DNA of 64,000 nucleotides from Meconema thalassinum (taxonomy: Eukaryota > Arthropoda > Insecta > Orthoptera > Tettigoniidae): assembly GCA_946902985.2 (NCBI GenBank), contig OX336388.2, positions 1,215,176,609 to 1,215,240,608 of the forward strand. The letters run 5' to 3'. Below, piece after piece: positions 40,671 to 52,917 of the stretch. Each line of letters begins with the position of its first letter. The first letter of the stretch is position 1. Below the pieces are notes generated by a model. The model was not told where the DNA came from, did not search any database, and saw nothing but the letters and a program-made list of their open reading frames with translations. The position numbers were made by a program, and so were the translations under genes.

Positions 40671-41973
40671 TAACAGTAATTTTCAAGGAAGTGCCAAGAG
40701 TGCTAACGAGAAGGACGGAAAGTGCTGGGTCAGTACAAAGAAGAAAGAGGCGAGTAGTGGAGATAGATGTTATAATTGCGGTGGATCTGGTCATAGTTCA
40801 AAGGAATGTGAGCACAAGGATAAAGGCAAGAGCTGTTTCAACTGCAACGAGTTTGGCCACATTTCATCCGAGTGCAAAAAAGAGAGGAAGAACGATAAGA
40901 GGAATAATCAAGGTATCAATCTTATTGATGAAAAGAAAAACTGCCTCAAGTTCAAAGAGGTTAGTTTGGGTCAGCAGAAACTTCAGGCACTTATCGACTG
41001 TGGCAGTCTTTACAACCTACTGCGACAAAACATCCATAAGACCATGGGTTCCCCAGGATTGAAGAGCACGGATCTTGTTTTGAAAGGATTCGGTAATGAT
41101 TTTGTTGCTCCTCAAGGTTACTTCACAACAGTCGTTGAGGTAGACGAGCTGGAGTTCCAAACCGACGTTTATGCTGTTTCTGATGATACTATGGAGTGGG
41201 ACATGGTTATTGGTAACGATCTATTGGATCAGGATGAGGTCATCCTGAGCAAGCAAGGAGTTACCATCAAGAAACTAGAGGTCCCAATGATGTTGATCAG
41301 GGTAGCCGACGAACAGGAATTGGATATCGAGAACTGCGTTGATGAGGAAAAAAGGGAACAGATCCAGGATTTGGTAGCGAAATATGTACCAAAGAAGACG
41401 AAATCTACTGATGTCAAGATGAAGATCACATTGAAAGAAGAAAAACCGATATTTAGCAGGCCCAGACGAATGGCACCGCTTGAGAACGAGTTTGTTGATG
41501 AGCAAGTCGAGGCGTGGCTGAAGGAAGATATCATAGAACCAAGTCAATCAGAATATACATGCCAAGTGGTGGTAGTCAAAAAGAAAAATGGAAAAAAGCG
41601 ACTTTGTACTGATTTTCGTCCAGTGAACTCAATCGTGGTTAGGGATCTATTTCCCATGCCAGTTATAGAGGATCTTCTGGACAAGTTACAGGATGCTACG
41701 GTGTTCTGCACCTTGGATCTCAGGAACGGATTCTTTCACGTGGAAGTCGAAGAAGGAAGTCGACGATATTTGTCATTCGTAACGCGTTCAGGACAGTACC
41801 AGTACAAAAAAGTCCCATTTGGATTTACCAACTCACCTGCAGTCTTCCAACGCTTTATTAAAGCTGTGCTCTGGGAGTTAATCCGAGAGAACATAGTGTT
41901 TACCTATATGGATGACTTAATCATCCCAGCGAAGGATGACGACGAGGCACTCCTACTGAAACGTCTTTGCTAG
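40630..41973 (+). pseudogene. nucleocapsid-protease-RT segment of the outer element
   Basis: One frame, open from 40630, carries two CCHC knuckles (CYNCGGSGHSSKEC at 40768-40809; CFNCNEFGHISSEC at 40834-40875), then an aspartic-protease-like ALIDCGSLYNLL. The reverse transcriptase follows: VVVVKKKNGKKRLCTDFRPVN, FCTLDLRNGFFHV with the first catalytic D, VPFGFTNSPAVFQRF, and the FTYMDDLI box. It is cut just after DDDEALL by the inner element's target duplication at 41953-41956. The last few codons up to the stop at 41973 come from the inserted LTR. Polymerase active-site residues are all present in this piece. Confidence 0.9.
41953..41956. repeat. Target site duplication CTAC, left
   Basis: CTAC directly left of the inner element's left LTR. 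Matched by CTAC at 52914-52917. Confidence 0.9.
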
Positions 41974-43163
41974 CCCCTAACTGTTGGGTGATAAATGTAA
42001 CTGTTTACCTTTGCCTAAGCTATGTTGTTTTAATGGGCGCCAAGACCTCAATGCAATGCTGAAATCTAAATTTGTATTTAACAACGTCTAGCTCTGGCAG
42101 AACACCTTCAAGACTGTATTCACTCAGATCGTGGTATGATTTGATCATTAACCCAACAAACAATTGTATCAGGAGAAGGAATTGGTCTATATCTAATGCT
42201 ACCTACTGAAAGCAAAGACTGCATTGTAAAAGAAATGAATTTATTATATAAAACAAGTATAGCAAAATTAATAATAATAATAAGTTTAAAATTTAAATTG
42301 GAGCGTTGCGATTTTAACATTGCCGATAGAAAATTACGTGAAAACGGAGTCTGATAAATTGATTTTACTCTTATTTCCAAGCTATGAAGTTACTGAAATT
42401 TGAAATATAAAACAAAGAAAAATGAGAGATTGCGTATTTCCGCGTCATTTGCGCTTACCACTGGAAATTGCTAAAGCATTTCCCTCGTACTGGATGATGC
42501 TGTGTGCTTCCCACAGTCTCCTGGACGTCGCCATCTTCTTCGTTATTTGATGATATTCTGGTAGATTAGATAATTCTATGGTCCGTACCTCGGACCCAAA
42601 CACTCGTATAACTACACTGGTTAAGTTTCACAAAGATAGTCGCTAACTCCACTGAACATCGGAGCGACTCCCGCGTGAACCATACTCGTTAAGTTCTACA
42701 CAGATAGTCGCTAACTCCACTGAACATCGGAGCGACTCCCGCGTGAACCATACTCGTTAAGTTCTACACAGATTGTCCTCGTTTCACGGCGCGTCGAACG
42801 ATATATCCACACGTTGGCTCCCCCACCATGGTACCGTCTTCCAGCTTACGTTGTCTCCACTGATTGGCTGAGCACGCCGCTACTTCCCCTCCTCTGGTTC
42901 ATTACACACGGCGCGCGAGAGGGAGAAGTCGATTTCCGTTCCGACAATTCGCCTTTTCTTGACGATGCGACCCAAGCTTGCGTCATGCTTCTCGACAGGA
43001 ATCAGCTTGTATTTGAATTCCCAGTGAGTCATCTCTCTCAAATACCCTAACTGACGAAAACTCCGTAAAATTCCGTAATCATGTAATTTTCTTTGATATT
43101 GTCGTTCGTAATAATTTGCTTGATAGCGTTTTCTAAGACATAGAAAACCTATCTGTATGCTTA

Positions 43164-45737
43164 TCTATATATATAAAAATCAATGTTACGTGATAGTTTG
43201 TCTGGCTGTGGGTATGTCTCCTATGCGTTCATATACCATTCGTCTGATTGCGATGAAACTTGGGTGAGTTGTTGAGTACACTCCAAGGAAGGTTTCTGAC
43301 TTAGTAAATCCATTTTACAATAGGTAGCGCATGCGTAGATTCAACAAATGAGCGACGATGCGCGAAGCATTTCAACAAAGTCCCGTATGTGTTCATATAC
43401 CATTCGTCCGATAGCGATGAAACTTGGGTAAGATGTTGTGTACACTTACGTGAAGGTTTCAAAATTAGTGAATACATTTCACAGTAGATAGCGCACGAGT
43501 AGATTCAACAAATGAGCGACGACACGCAAAGTGTTTCAACAAAGTCCCGTATGCATTCATATACCATTCATCCGATAGCTATGAAACTTGCGTAAAATGT
43601 TGTGTACACTGCAGGGAAATGTTCTGGCTTAGTACATCCACTTTACAATAGGCAGCGCACGAGTAGATTCAACAAATGAGCTACGACGCGCGAAGCATTT
43701 CAACAAAGTCACGTTTGCGTTCATATACCATTCGTCCGATAGCGATGAAACTAGGCTGAGATTTTGTGTGCACTCCAGGGAAGGTTTCTAGCTTAGTAAA
43801 TCCCTTTAAAAATAGGTAGAGCACGAGTAGAATCAACAAATAAGCGACGACGCGCGAAGCGTTTCAACAAAGTCCCATATAATTTCATATACCATTCATC
43901 CGATAGCGATGAAACTTGGGTGAGATGTTGTGTACACTCCAGGGAAGGTTTCTGGCTTAGTACATACATTTTACAATAGGTATCGCACCAGTAGATTCAA
44001 CAAATGAGCGATGACACGCGAAGCGTTTCAACAAAGTCCCGTATGAAGTCATATACCATTCGTCTGATAGTGATAAATGTTTGGTGAATTGTTGTGTACA
44101 CTCCAGGAAAGGTTTCTGGCTAAGTAAATCCATTTTACAATACGAAGCGCACGTTTATATTCAACAAATGAGTGACTACGCGCGAAGCGTTTCGACAACG
44201 TGCCATATACGTTCACATACCATTCATCCGATTGCGATGAAACTTGGGTGAGATGTTGTGTACACTCCAGGGAAGGTTTCTGGCTGAGTACGTCCATATT
44301 ACAATACGTAGCGCAAGAGTAGAAGCAACAAATGAGCGACGACACGCGAAGCGTTTCAACCAAGTCCCGTATGCATTCATGTACCATTCGTCCGTAGCTA
44401 TGAAACTTGGGTGAGATGTTGTGTACACGTCATGGAAAATTTCTGGCTTAGTAAATCCACTATACAATATGCAGCGCACAAGTTGATTCAACAAATGAGG
44501 GACGACGCGCGAAGCGTTTCAACAAAGTCCCGTATAAGGTCATATACCATTCTGCCGTTAGCGGTGAAACTTGGGTGAAATATGGTGGACACTCCAAGGA
44601 AGGTTTCTGGCTTAGTAAATACATTTCACAGTAGGTAGCACACGAGTAGATTCGACAAATGAACGACGACACGCGGAGCGTTTCAATTCAGTCCCCTATG
44701 TCTTCATATCCCATTAGTCCGATAGCGATGAAACTTGGGTGAGATGTTGTGGACACGTGCGTGACGGTTTCTAACTTAGTAAATACATTTTACAGTAGGT
44801 AGCGCACGAGTAGATTCAACAAATGATTGACGGGGCACGAATCGTTTAAACAAAATCCGGTAAGCGTTCATATACTATTCATCCGATTGCGATGAAACAT
44901 TGATCAGTTATTGTGTACACGCCAGGGAAGGGTTTTGACTTAGTAAATCCATTTCACAATAAGTAGCGCAAGAGTAGATGCAACAAATGGGTGACGACGC
45001 GCGAAGCGTTTCAACAAAATCCCCTATTGGGTTCATATAACCTTCTTCGATTGCGATGAAACCTTGATGAGTTATTGTGTACACGCCAGGGAAGGTCTTC
45101 GACTTAGTAATACATTTCTCAATAGGTAGCGCACGAGTAGATTCAACAGATGAGTGACATCGCACGAATCGTTTAAACAAATCCCCGTATACGTGCATAT
45201 ACCATTCATCCGATTGCGATGAAACATTGATGAGTTATTGTGTACACGCCAGGGAAGGGTTTCGATTTAGTAAATCCATTTCACAATTGGCAGCGCACGA
45301 GTATATGCAACAAATGGGTGACGACGCGCGAAGCGTTTCAACAAAATCCCCCATGCGTTCATATAACCTTCTTCGGTTGTGATGAAACCTTGATGAGTTA
45401 TTGTGTACACGCCAGGGTAGGTTTTCGACTTAGTAAATCCATTTCTCAATAGGTAGCGTACGAGTGGAATCAACAAATGAGTGACAGCGCACGAATCGAT
45501 CAAACAAAATCCCGTATACGTTCATATACCATTCATCCGATTGCGATGAAACTTTTGAAAGTTGTTGTGCAAGCTCCCACGATTGATTCTAAATTAGAAA
45601 ATCCATTTTACGATAGCATAGGGGCAGTTAACGGAAATTGAAAAACATGTTGTGTATCCAAAAGCACTTCAAGAAACAGAATTTCAACGCCAACACTTTC
45701 TTTGATTGGCATTGCAACGCATGCCGGGTACAGCTTG
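43164..45737 (+). mobile_element. Helitron-like non-autonomous element
   Basis: Starts TCTATATATATAAAAATC and ends GCATGCCGGGTACAGCTTG. It lies between host A (43163) and T (45738) with no target duplication, the A^T rule of Helitrons. The intact site TTATAATTTTTATAAAATGC exists in the other LTR. The 3' end is CTTG instead of the usual CTRR. A short GCAT/ATGC hairpin precedes it. Almost all the interior is a 164-bp tandem array. No Rep/helicase gene. Confidence 0.85.
43231..45600 (+). repeat. 164-bp tandem repeat array
   Basis: ATATACCATT starts at 43231, 43395, 43559, 43723 and 43887, exactly 164 apart, and again at 45524 as the fifteenth unit. Each unit has CGTCCGATAGCGATGAAACT, GTTGTGTACACTCC, AGATTCAACAAATGAGCGAC and CGCGAAGCGTTTCAACAAAG. 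Some late units diverge more. Confidence 0.95.
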
Positions 45738-45913
45738 TAATTTTTATAAAATGCTCCGAAAATATCTTAATAATTATTATAATAAATTAATAATAATAAT
45801 AAATTAACATGAAAAATTCTCTTGGCTGAACAATTTGCCGCGTAAATAAATATAGAATGGCTTCCTACTGACTTATGCCAGTGGCATAAAAAACCCTCGA
45901 AAAACACGTTACA

Positions 45914-46982
45914 TATTCGCCTCGGATCATCGGATGATTTACCGTGACGACGGTCCATTATCCGATTATCCCAGACACGTTAATAAACCCCATCCAAAAT
46001 ACATATTACATACATGAAATCACCCTAAATTACAGATATATACACTCATAATTTTTCTTCACGCACTTTGCGTCAAAGTTTGTTGTCACTATGGATTGCA
46101 CTTTGCAACCAGTCCAATGTTTTACATATAGAATAGTGTTCCACGGATATTTCCGCCTCTCAAATTTCCCTATGTTGGAGAAATAGACATAATTAATGTG
46201 TGAGCACTATGTATTTATGATGTCATATCACACGCATTGAAGGTGTTCTGATATATTTATATCACCATAGAACTTCCTAATTTCACTGGAGGTCCCCTCC
46301 TTATGGTGACATTTAATTCCACTTATCACTGAGCACACGATCACACTATTGTGGCAGCGCCTCGTGACCATAATACTTAATCTCTCTTTAAAGTAGATTA
46401 AATTAATATTGACTTCTGAAAAAAAAACAGTAAATGCGCATTACATATAACACCAAATATTTCTGTGCCGTAATCGCCCTGTCTTGTTAAGTTCCCGTAG
46501 ACCATATTCTACTTAGTACTAGTTCTCAACACAGACCATTTCTCCTCACACAAATAATACCTTTGTACAAATTACTTTAAATTACACACTTACAAATCTT
46601 ACATGGCGAGGCCGTAAACAGAAATCACGTGTGCTGTTATGTATGAGTTTCATGAAGGACTGTCTCGCATTCTGATGGCCCATCTTTTATCTCGTGGACG
46701 CCTTAAGCTAACAAGCCCTATACAAGCGCTCCCCCATCTCTTGGAGATAAATGGGAACCCATCAGCGCTGCCAAAATGGCCTTGGTGCATCGAGACATTT
46801 TAGTGCTCAAGAGCATCCGACAATCCCGTCATATTTCCCTGTACTTAAAAACTCTCATTTACTTACATACTACCCCCCTGTGTGACTTCTGATACGCCTG
46901 CCTGGAAGACCATCTCCTCCCACTCACCAAATACCACACTTACTCATTTGATAGGCTGGCTCGCCAGCTAAACACACTCGCT
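45914..46982 (-). other. Non-coding 3' region of the inner element
   Basis: About 1.07 kb between the pol stop and the 3' LTR, with no open frame of note and no envelope-like features. No clear polypurine tract is visible beside the LTR. Confidence 0.6.
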
Positions 46983-49364
46983 TTATGACACATATTTTCG
47001 TAGACTATGTATATTATACGTCCCGTATAATCTGTTTCCCTCACTATTCTCCAGCACATATGCTGTTTTGCCAATACGTTTGGAAACTATAAATGGGCCC
47101 TCATAGAGATAAAAGAACTTGGCAGCACCAAAGTGTCCTAATTCCCTATGAATGAACCAAATTAGCTCCTCCCGCAAAGTGGCAGGAACACATATTGCCC
47201 ACCGATTATTCCTACATTTCCTTGCAAGAAGCCCATCCTGCATCTTGTACGTGAACCGTCCTACTTTCACATACTCTTCTTCACCTATTTCCAACCTAGC
47301 CAGTGGCTCCTTTAACTTAACTTCATCACGTTGCTCCACTAGCATATTTCTCAGTGTCTGTAACGATGCCCTGTTGCTACTGTCCACACATGCACATATT
47401 AAAATACCGTCCTCTGCTTTAACCACAGGATAATCCCTACATAAATTAGTGTCCCTCGATAGCATGTCTGCAAGAATGTTATCTTTACCTTTAATATATT
47501 TTACTGTGAATTCGTATTCCTGCAGAGCAAGAATCCACCTACTAACTCTGTTAGAACTGAGTTTACAAGTCCTCATATACAATAATGCATGGTGATCTGT
47601 GTGGATCTCAAATTTCCCCCCTACTAAATACATTCTAAATTTCCCTAAACTGAAAACAATACCTAAAAGCTCTAACTCAGTAATCGTGTATCTTTTCTCT
47701 GCTGCAGTCAGTCCTCGCGAGGCTAAAGATACAATGCACAGATTACCCTCAACATCTTTCTGACATAATACTCCAGCAATGCCTATATGTGAAGCATGCG
47801 TCATAACCACATATTCCTTATCTTTTAACGGATATTTCAGCACTACAGCTTTCTCAAAACCTTCCTTCAGCGCTCTAAATGCCTGATCATGCTTGGACTC
47901 CCATCTCCACCGAGTCCCACTTTTAAGCAATTCCCTGAATGATTCTACCAACCCTGAGTATTTAAGAACGAACCTCCTGAAAAAGTTGCAAATTCCCAGG
48001 TAAGTTTTTAACTGTTTAACATTCTGTGGCACCTCTGCGTTAAGTATCTTATTAACCCTACTTTCTTCTGGTGTTACACCTCTACTCGACACTCTATGAC
48101 CTAAAAATGTCACTTCTGACTGACAGAATGACGACTTAGACAGCTTCAAAGTGAACCCTGCCTGATCTAACTTCTGAAAAACTATATCTAAATGACCTAG
48201 ATGCTCCTCAAAACTGCGTGAACTAATTACCATATCATCTATGTAAATGGTTACAAACTCTCCTGTGTCATCCCCTAATGCGATGTTTAAAGCCCTAATT
48301 AAAGCTGCTGAACTACTCTTTAACCCATAAGGTGTTCTACAAAATTGATAAAGGTTATATTTATGACTAAAAGCTGTAAATGGTCTATCTTCGTACATAA
48401 GTGGCACTTGCCAAAAACTGGAACTCAAATATACACAAGTGAAATACTTCTTCCCCTCAAATGTTTGCATTAATTCCTCTATTGACATAGATTTCAGCTG
48501 ATCTGAACTAATTCTACTGTTAACCAAACGAGCGTCTAAACAAATACGAACAGTGCCGTCGGTCTTGGGTACCGTGATCAAAGAATTAACATATGGACTG
48601 TTAGAGTGCTCAATAATCCCATCTTCAAGCATCTGATTAATTTGTGCCTCAACTGCACTCTGATAAGCGAAAGGTACAGGATATCTATGTCCTGTGAATA
48701 CTGACCTATCAATAACGTTCAATGAATGTGTATAGCAATTGGCCATACCAATGCAATCCTCAAAAACTCTCCTATTACACCATAACACATCATAGAGCCG
48801 AACACACTGTTCATCCTCTATATTTCCCTGAAATGCAGCCTCACGTAACGAGTCCTCTAGACTTCCGTTCGTAATCACACTGCCCACAAAACATGGAGAA
48901 CCCCGCTCTACGGCTGGCGATATCTCATTTAAAGTACAAATCACACCTACAATACTACTTCTCTGAATTTGGTCATTGAACGCTACTTCTACTTCAGAAT
49001 CTTCCCATTTAAATTTCAAACTCCCTACATCATAACATAAGTTACCAGACACTCTACTTAGCCACTCTGAACCCAAGATAACACTGAATACTAAATTTGG
49101 AATTACAAGGCAAATCTGCTTCTCTACATGATTATTAATTTTAATGTCTACTAAAACTTGCTTAGAAATTACTTTAGACCTCTTCCCAACAGCTGTGATA
49201 ACAAAAGTGCTTTTAATTGGCATCTCCTCAAAATTTACTCCAGTTCCTTTCATTTTATCATAAAATGCACTACTTATGCAACTCTTCATACAACCACTAT
49301 CAATTAAAACATCTGTGTACGCCTCGGACACGTTAAATTTAACTATGGGGCTCTTACTAACCAC
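46983..49364 (-). pseudogene. pol of the inner element (PR-RT-RH, integrase core deleted)
   Basis: A 793-residue open frame. An aspartic protease is seen at DSG (22-24). The reverse transcriptase spans about 225-480 with YIDD at 374-377. RNase H follows (ELELL near 563, HTDHHAL near 588). Two losses are visible: residue 312 is Y where Gypsy RTs have the first catalytic D (VYLSSSFWQV), and residue 523 is H where RNase H has its first D (MTHAS). After the integrase HH motif (WFIHRELGH, 736-744) the protein jumps at about 750 to a C-terminal tail (YEGPFIVSKRIGKTAYVLE), so the zinc-finger cysteines and whole DDE core are gone. The frame is open but cannot be enzymatically complete. Confidence 0.9.
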
Positions 49365-49480
49365 TTCCTGAATAATACCTTCATCATTTAGTTCATATAA
49401 TAATTCATTTCTTACATTTAGGTCATAGGGTTCCTGTATAATTGTATGGACAGGGCATGCTACAGACTGAGATTCTGACC

Positions 49481-50893
49481 TTACTTCGCAGCCTGGTTCG
49501 CGTTTAAAGAACCGCTACAGCTGGCCGTAGTACTACTAACTACTAAACTGGTCTGGTTGTTCTGGTCTGTGTTGTCATTGTTTGGCTGTATATTACTACC
49601 ACTAGGCTGTCCTCTTCCTTGACCCCTATTCTGGTTGTAATTATTGTCATTATAATTTCTCCCTTGATTTCCCCTGAAATCATTGTTTCTCCCTTGATTT
49701 CCCCTGTAATCATTGTTCCACCCTTGATTTCCCCTGAAATCATTGTTCCTCCCTTGATACTGATTACCATAGCCATTTCCTCTGTTCTGATTTAGCTGAT
49801 TATTATTATTTCTATTTTGAGCGTTGGCTCCTTCGCCACCGTTCCCTTGAACTTCTTGATGCCTGGCTTCATTAGGTCTATTATTATTATTACCCTGGTT
49901 CCGATTGAAATTGTCCTCATAACCCCCTCTCCCTAGTGCATCAAATGTGCTTAACAAATTTTCTACTTGTGATATAGTCTTTACATTCTGGATACAAGCA
50001 GCCTCCTTGATCCTATAGGGAAAGTGCCTAAGTAGCAACCTCACCACATCACTTTCCTCCTTCAAGCCATCCAGATATTTACACACTAATACCTGCCCTA
50101 AAAAGTATTCGGTCATGGTGGAGCTTCCTTTAGGGTTATATTTACCACACACTACTCCCTCACGATGCTGCGACTGAATAACCTCATTCCAGAACTTTTC
50201 ACAGAATTTCATTTTAAAATCATTGATATCAGTAAACTTGTCTCTGTAGACAGCAAACCAATTCCTCGTTTCCCCCACAAACACTTGTTCTAAAATTTCA
50301 ACTACCTGGCACCACTCAATACTACCATTTTCCAACCTCTCCCCGAATTTATTTTCTATAGTGTTCATGAACTCCATTGGGCACCCCTGTCGATTGCTGA
50401 ACTTACCCAGTTCTACCTCCCTGTGTGTGCTATTCACAAAAACTGGCCTATTCTGACTATTTTCTTGCCTGATCCTAGCTTTTAATTTTAACTCTAATTC
50501 TGCGATTTTCTCCTCAGCCTTCCTCTCAATACTGTTTACTGTTAATTTAATGTTTCCTTCTGATTCTTCTACTTTATCATATAACTTTGCTTGTTTCTCC
50601 TCAATCTTGCTAATGCTCTCTCTATTACTCTCTCTTAAATCATTTACTTCTGCAACTATTTGTGAGTGGACTTTCTCAATTCTACCCCCCAGCTGTTCCT
50701 TAACCTCTTTAGTAGCTACCTGAATTTTGTCAATTTCTCCCCCCAATTGCTTTTTGACCTGTTGTGTTTCCAGTTGCACTAGTTCTTTTAAATTTTCAGC
50801 CTGTGTACTGATTCTAATTTCCAACTCCTCCTGTACTTTTCCTAATTTTCTGTCTACATCTGCAATAATCTCTTTAGCCTTTTCTTCCATCAC
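49481..50893 (-). pseudogene. gag of the inner element, main part
   Basis: This 470-residue frame begins with about 150 residues of coiled-coil (KELVQLETQQVKKQLG and similar). A gag capsid-like region follows at about 170-330 (NTIENKFGERL, NWFAVYRDKFTDINDFKMKF, VLVCKYLDGLKEESDVVRLL). The last 130 residues are N/G/R-rich with GNQGRNNDFR repeats and no CCHC knuckle, so RNA binding probably uses this basic tail. It starts at a 14-C run (50893-50906; G on the sense strand), where it meets the upstream frame 50890-51489, so homopolymer slippage probably split one gag. Confidence 0.8.
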
Positions 50894-51489
50894 CCCCCCC
50901 CCCCCCTGATCTCACCTCTAATCAGTTCAAATTTGTCACTCATTTCCCTACTGTTTTGTTCTAATTTAGCATTTAAAGTTTCAGTACTCTCTCTATTTTC
51001 CTTACTGTTTTGTTCTAATCTGGCGTTTAAAGTTTCATTACTCTCTCTATTTTCCCTACTGTTTTGTTCTAATTTAGCGTTGTTTTGTTCCAGTTTTGCG
51101 TTTAAAGCGTCTGTACTTTCTTTATTTTCCCTACTGTTTTGTTCTAATTTGGCGTTTAAGGCATCTGTACTTTCTTTATTTTCCCTACTGTTTTGTTCTA
51201 ATTTTGCATTTAAGGCATCACTACTAACTTTGTTCTGATACATGAACTCGAGAAGTAAAGTTTTTAATTCTGGTTGGCCGCCTACACTCCCTGTTTCAGT
51301 ATCGGGATTTACCTCCGCTACCCCGGTACTACCATCACTCGACATACTGCTCGTATCATCACTCTCCCGTTGATGACCACTACGTAACCTCGTCTGTCTT
51401 TCTTTCTCATCCCCCATAATGATATACACTGATACAGACAAATAACCCCCAAAATACAGGCATAGAAATATATACCCTTCTCCTTCCAC
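50890..51489 (-). pseudogene. gag of the inner element, N-terminal coiled-coil part
   Basis: The likely start is the methionine at 51417 (MGDEKERQTRLRSG), because the 24 residues before it look like translated leader. A polar segment is followed by six to seven copies of an 18-residue repeat like NAKLEQNSRENKESTDAL, a coiled coil encoded by a 54-bp tandem repeat (about 50940-51235). It ends in glycines at the poly-G run that separates it from the rest of gag. A self-association role is inferred. Confidence 0.75.
50893..50906. repeat. 14-C homopolymer at the gag frame break
   Basis: Fourteen C on the plus strand join the two gag frames. One or two bases of slippage would account for the break. 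Confidence 0.85.
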
Positions 51490-51530
51490 AAATGTTATTA
51501 GGTTTTCAGCCCCAAGTTGTCGGCGACAAA

Positions 51531-52913
51531 TGAAACGTCTTTGCTAGCCCCTAACTGTTGGGTGATAAATGTAACTGTTTACCTTTGCCTAAGCTATGTT
51601 GTTTTAATGGGCGCCAAGACCTCAATGCAATGCTGAAATCTAAATTTGTATTTAACAACGTCTAGCTCTGGCAGAACACCTTTAAGACTCTATTCACTCA
51701 GATCGTGGTATGATTTGATCATTAACCCAACAAACAATTGTATCAGGAGAAGGAATTGGTCTATATCTAATGCTACCTACTGAAAGCAAAGATTGCATTG
51801 TAAAAGAAATGAATTTATTATATAAAACAAGTATAGCAAAATTAATAATAATAATAAGTTTAAAATTTAAATTGGAGCGTTGCGATTTTAATATTACCGA
51901 TAGAAAATTACGTGAAAACGGAGTCTGATAAATTGATTTTACTCTTATTTCCAAGCTATGAAGTTACTGAAATTTGAAATATAAAACAAAGAAATATGAG
52001 AGATTGCGTATTTCCGCGTCATTTGCGCTTACCACTGGAAATTGCTAAAGCATTTCCCTCGTACTGGATGATGCTGTGTGCTTCCCACAGTCTCCTGGAC
52101 GTCGCCATCTTCTTCGTTATTTGATGATATTCTGGTAGATTAGATAACTCTATGGTCCGTACCTCGGACCCAAACACTCGTATAACTACACTGGTTAAGA
52201 TTCACAAAGATAGTCGCTAACTCCACTGAACATCGGAGCGACTCCCGCGTGAACCATACTCGTTAAGTTCTACACAGATAGTCGCTAACTCCACTGAACA
52301 TCGGAGCGACTCCCGCGTGAACCATACTCGTTAAGTTCTACACAGATTGTCCTCGTTTCACGGCGCGTCGAACGATATATCCACACGTTGGCTCCCCCAC
52401 CATGGTACCGTCTTCCAGCTTACGTTGTCTCCACTGATTGGCTGAGCACGCTGCTACTTCCCCTCCTCTGGTTCATTACACACGGCGCGCGAGAGGGAGA
52501 AGTCGATTTCCGTTCCGACAATTCGCCTTTTCTTGACGATGCGATCCAAGCTTGCGTCATGCTTCTCGACAGGAATCAGCTTGTATTTGAATTCCCAGTG
52601 AGTCATCTCTCTCAAATACCCTAACTGACGAAAACTCCGTAAAATTCCGTAATCATGTAATTTTCTTTGATATTGTCGTTCGTAATAATTTGCTTGATAG
52701 CGTTTTCTAAGACATAGAAAACCTATCTGTATGCTTATAATTTTTATAAAATGCTCCGAAAATATCTTAATAATAATTATAATAAATTAATAATAATAAT
52801 AAATTAACATGAAAAATTCTCTTGGCTGAACAATTTGCCGCGTAAATAAATATAGAATGGCTTCCTACTGACTTATGCCAGTGGCATAAAAACACCTCGA
52901 AAAACACGTTACA
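51531..52913 (-). repeat. 5' LTR of the inner element
   Basis: Plus-strand TGAAACGTCTTTGC to ACACGTTACA, 1383 bp, uninterrupted. The flank 51505-51530 should hold the primer-binding site. I could not match it to a tRNA. Confidence 0.93.
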
Positions 52914-52917
52914 CTAC
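52914..52917. repeat. Target site duplication CTAC, right
   Basis: Partner of 41953-41956. The outer element's RT reading frame resumes from here. Confidence 0.9.

Larger units (their letters stand above)
41957..45913 (-). repeat. 3' LTR of the inner element, split by a Helitron-like insertion
   Basis: Begins TGAAACGTCTTTGC and ends ACACGTTACA (plus strand). Removing 43164-45737 leaves 1383 bp, the exact length of the other LTR. A 68-bp tandem duplication (AGTCGCTAACTCCACTGAAC units at 42639 and about 42707) is shared by both LTRs. Confidence 0.93.
41957..52913 (-). mobile_element. Inner Gypsy-type LTR retrotransposon (minus)
   Basis: Two 1383-bp LTRs (left one expanded by a 2574-bp insertion) flank gag and pol on the minus strand. 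The 4-bp duplication CTAC is exact. The LTRs differ at about a dozen positions by eye (about 1%), so the insertion is fairly recent. It nevertheless lacks the integrase core and has changed catalytic residues in RT and RNase H. Internal region 45914-51530. Confidence 0.93.

Noticed and set aside
44049..45503. Several minus-strand frames with similar peptides (RFARRHSFVESTRAL types)
   Set aside because: All are translations of the 164-bp tandem repeat. Similarity reflects repetition, not a gene family.
43231..45600. Regular repeats resembling a CRISPR array
   Set aside because: The 164-bp units are contiguous tandem copies with no short-repeat/unique-spacer pattern, inside a eukaryotic Helitron-like element.
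45914..46982. Possible envelope gene between pol and the 3' LTR of the inner element
   Set aside because: No open frame of useful length, no signal peptide or transmembrane segment.
50933..51238. Plus-strand repetitive LFCSNLAFK frame
   Set aside because: Antisense of the gag 54-bp coiled-coil repeat.
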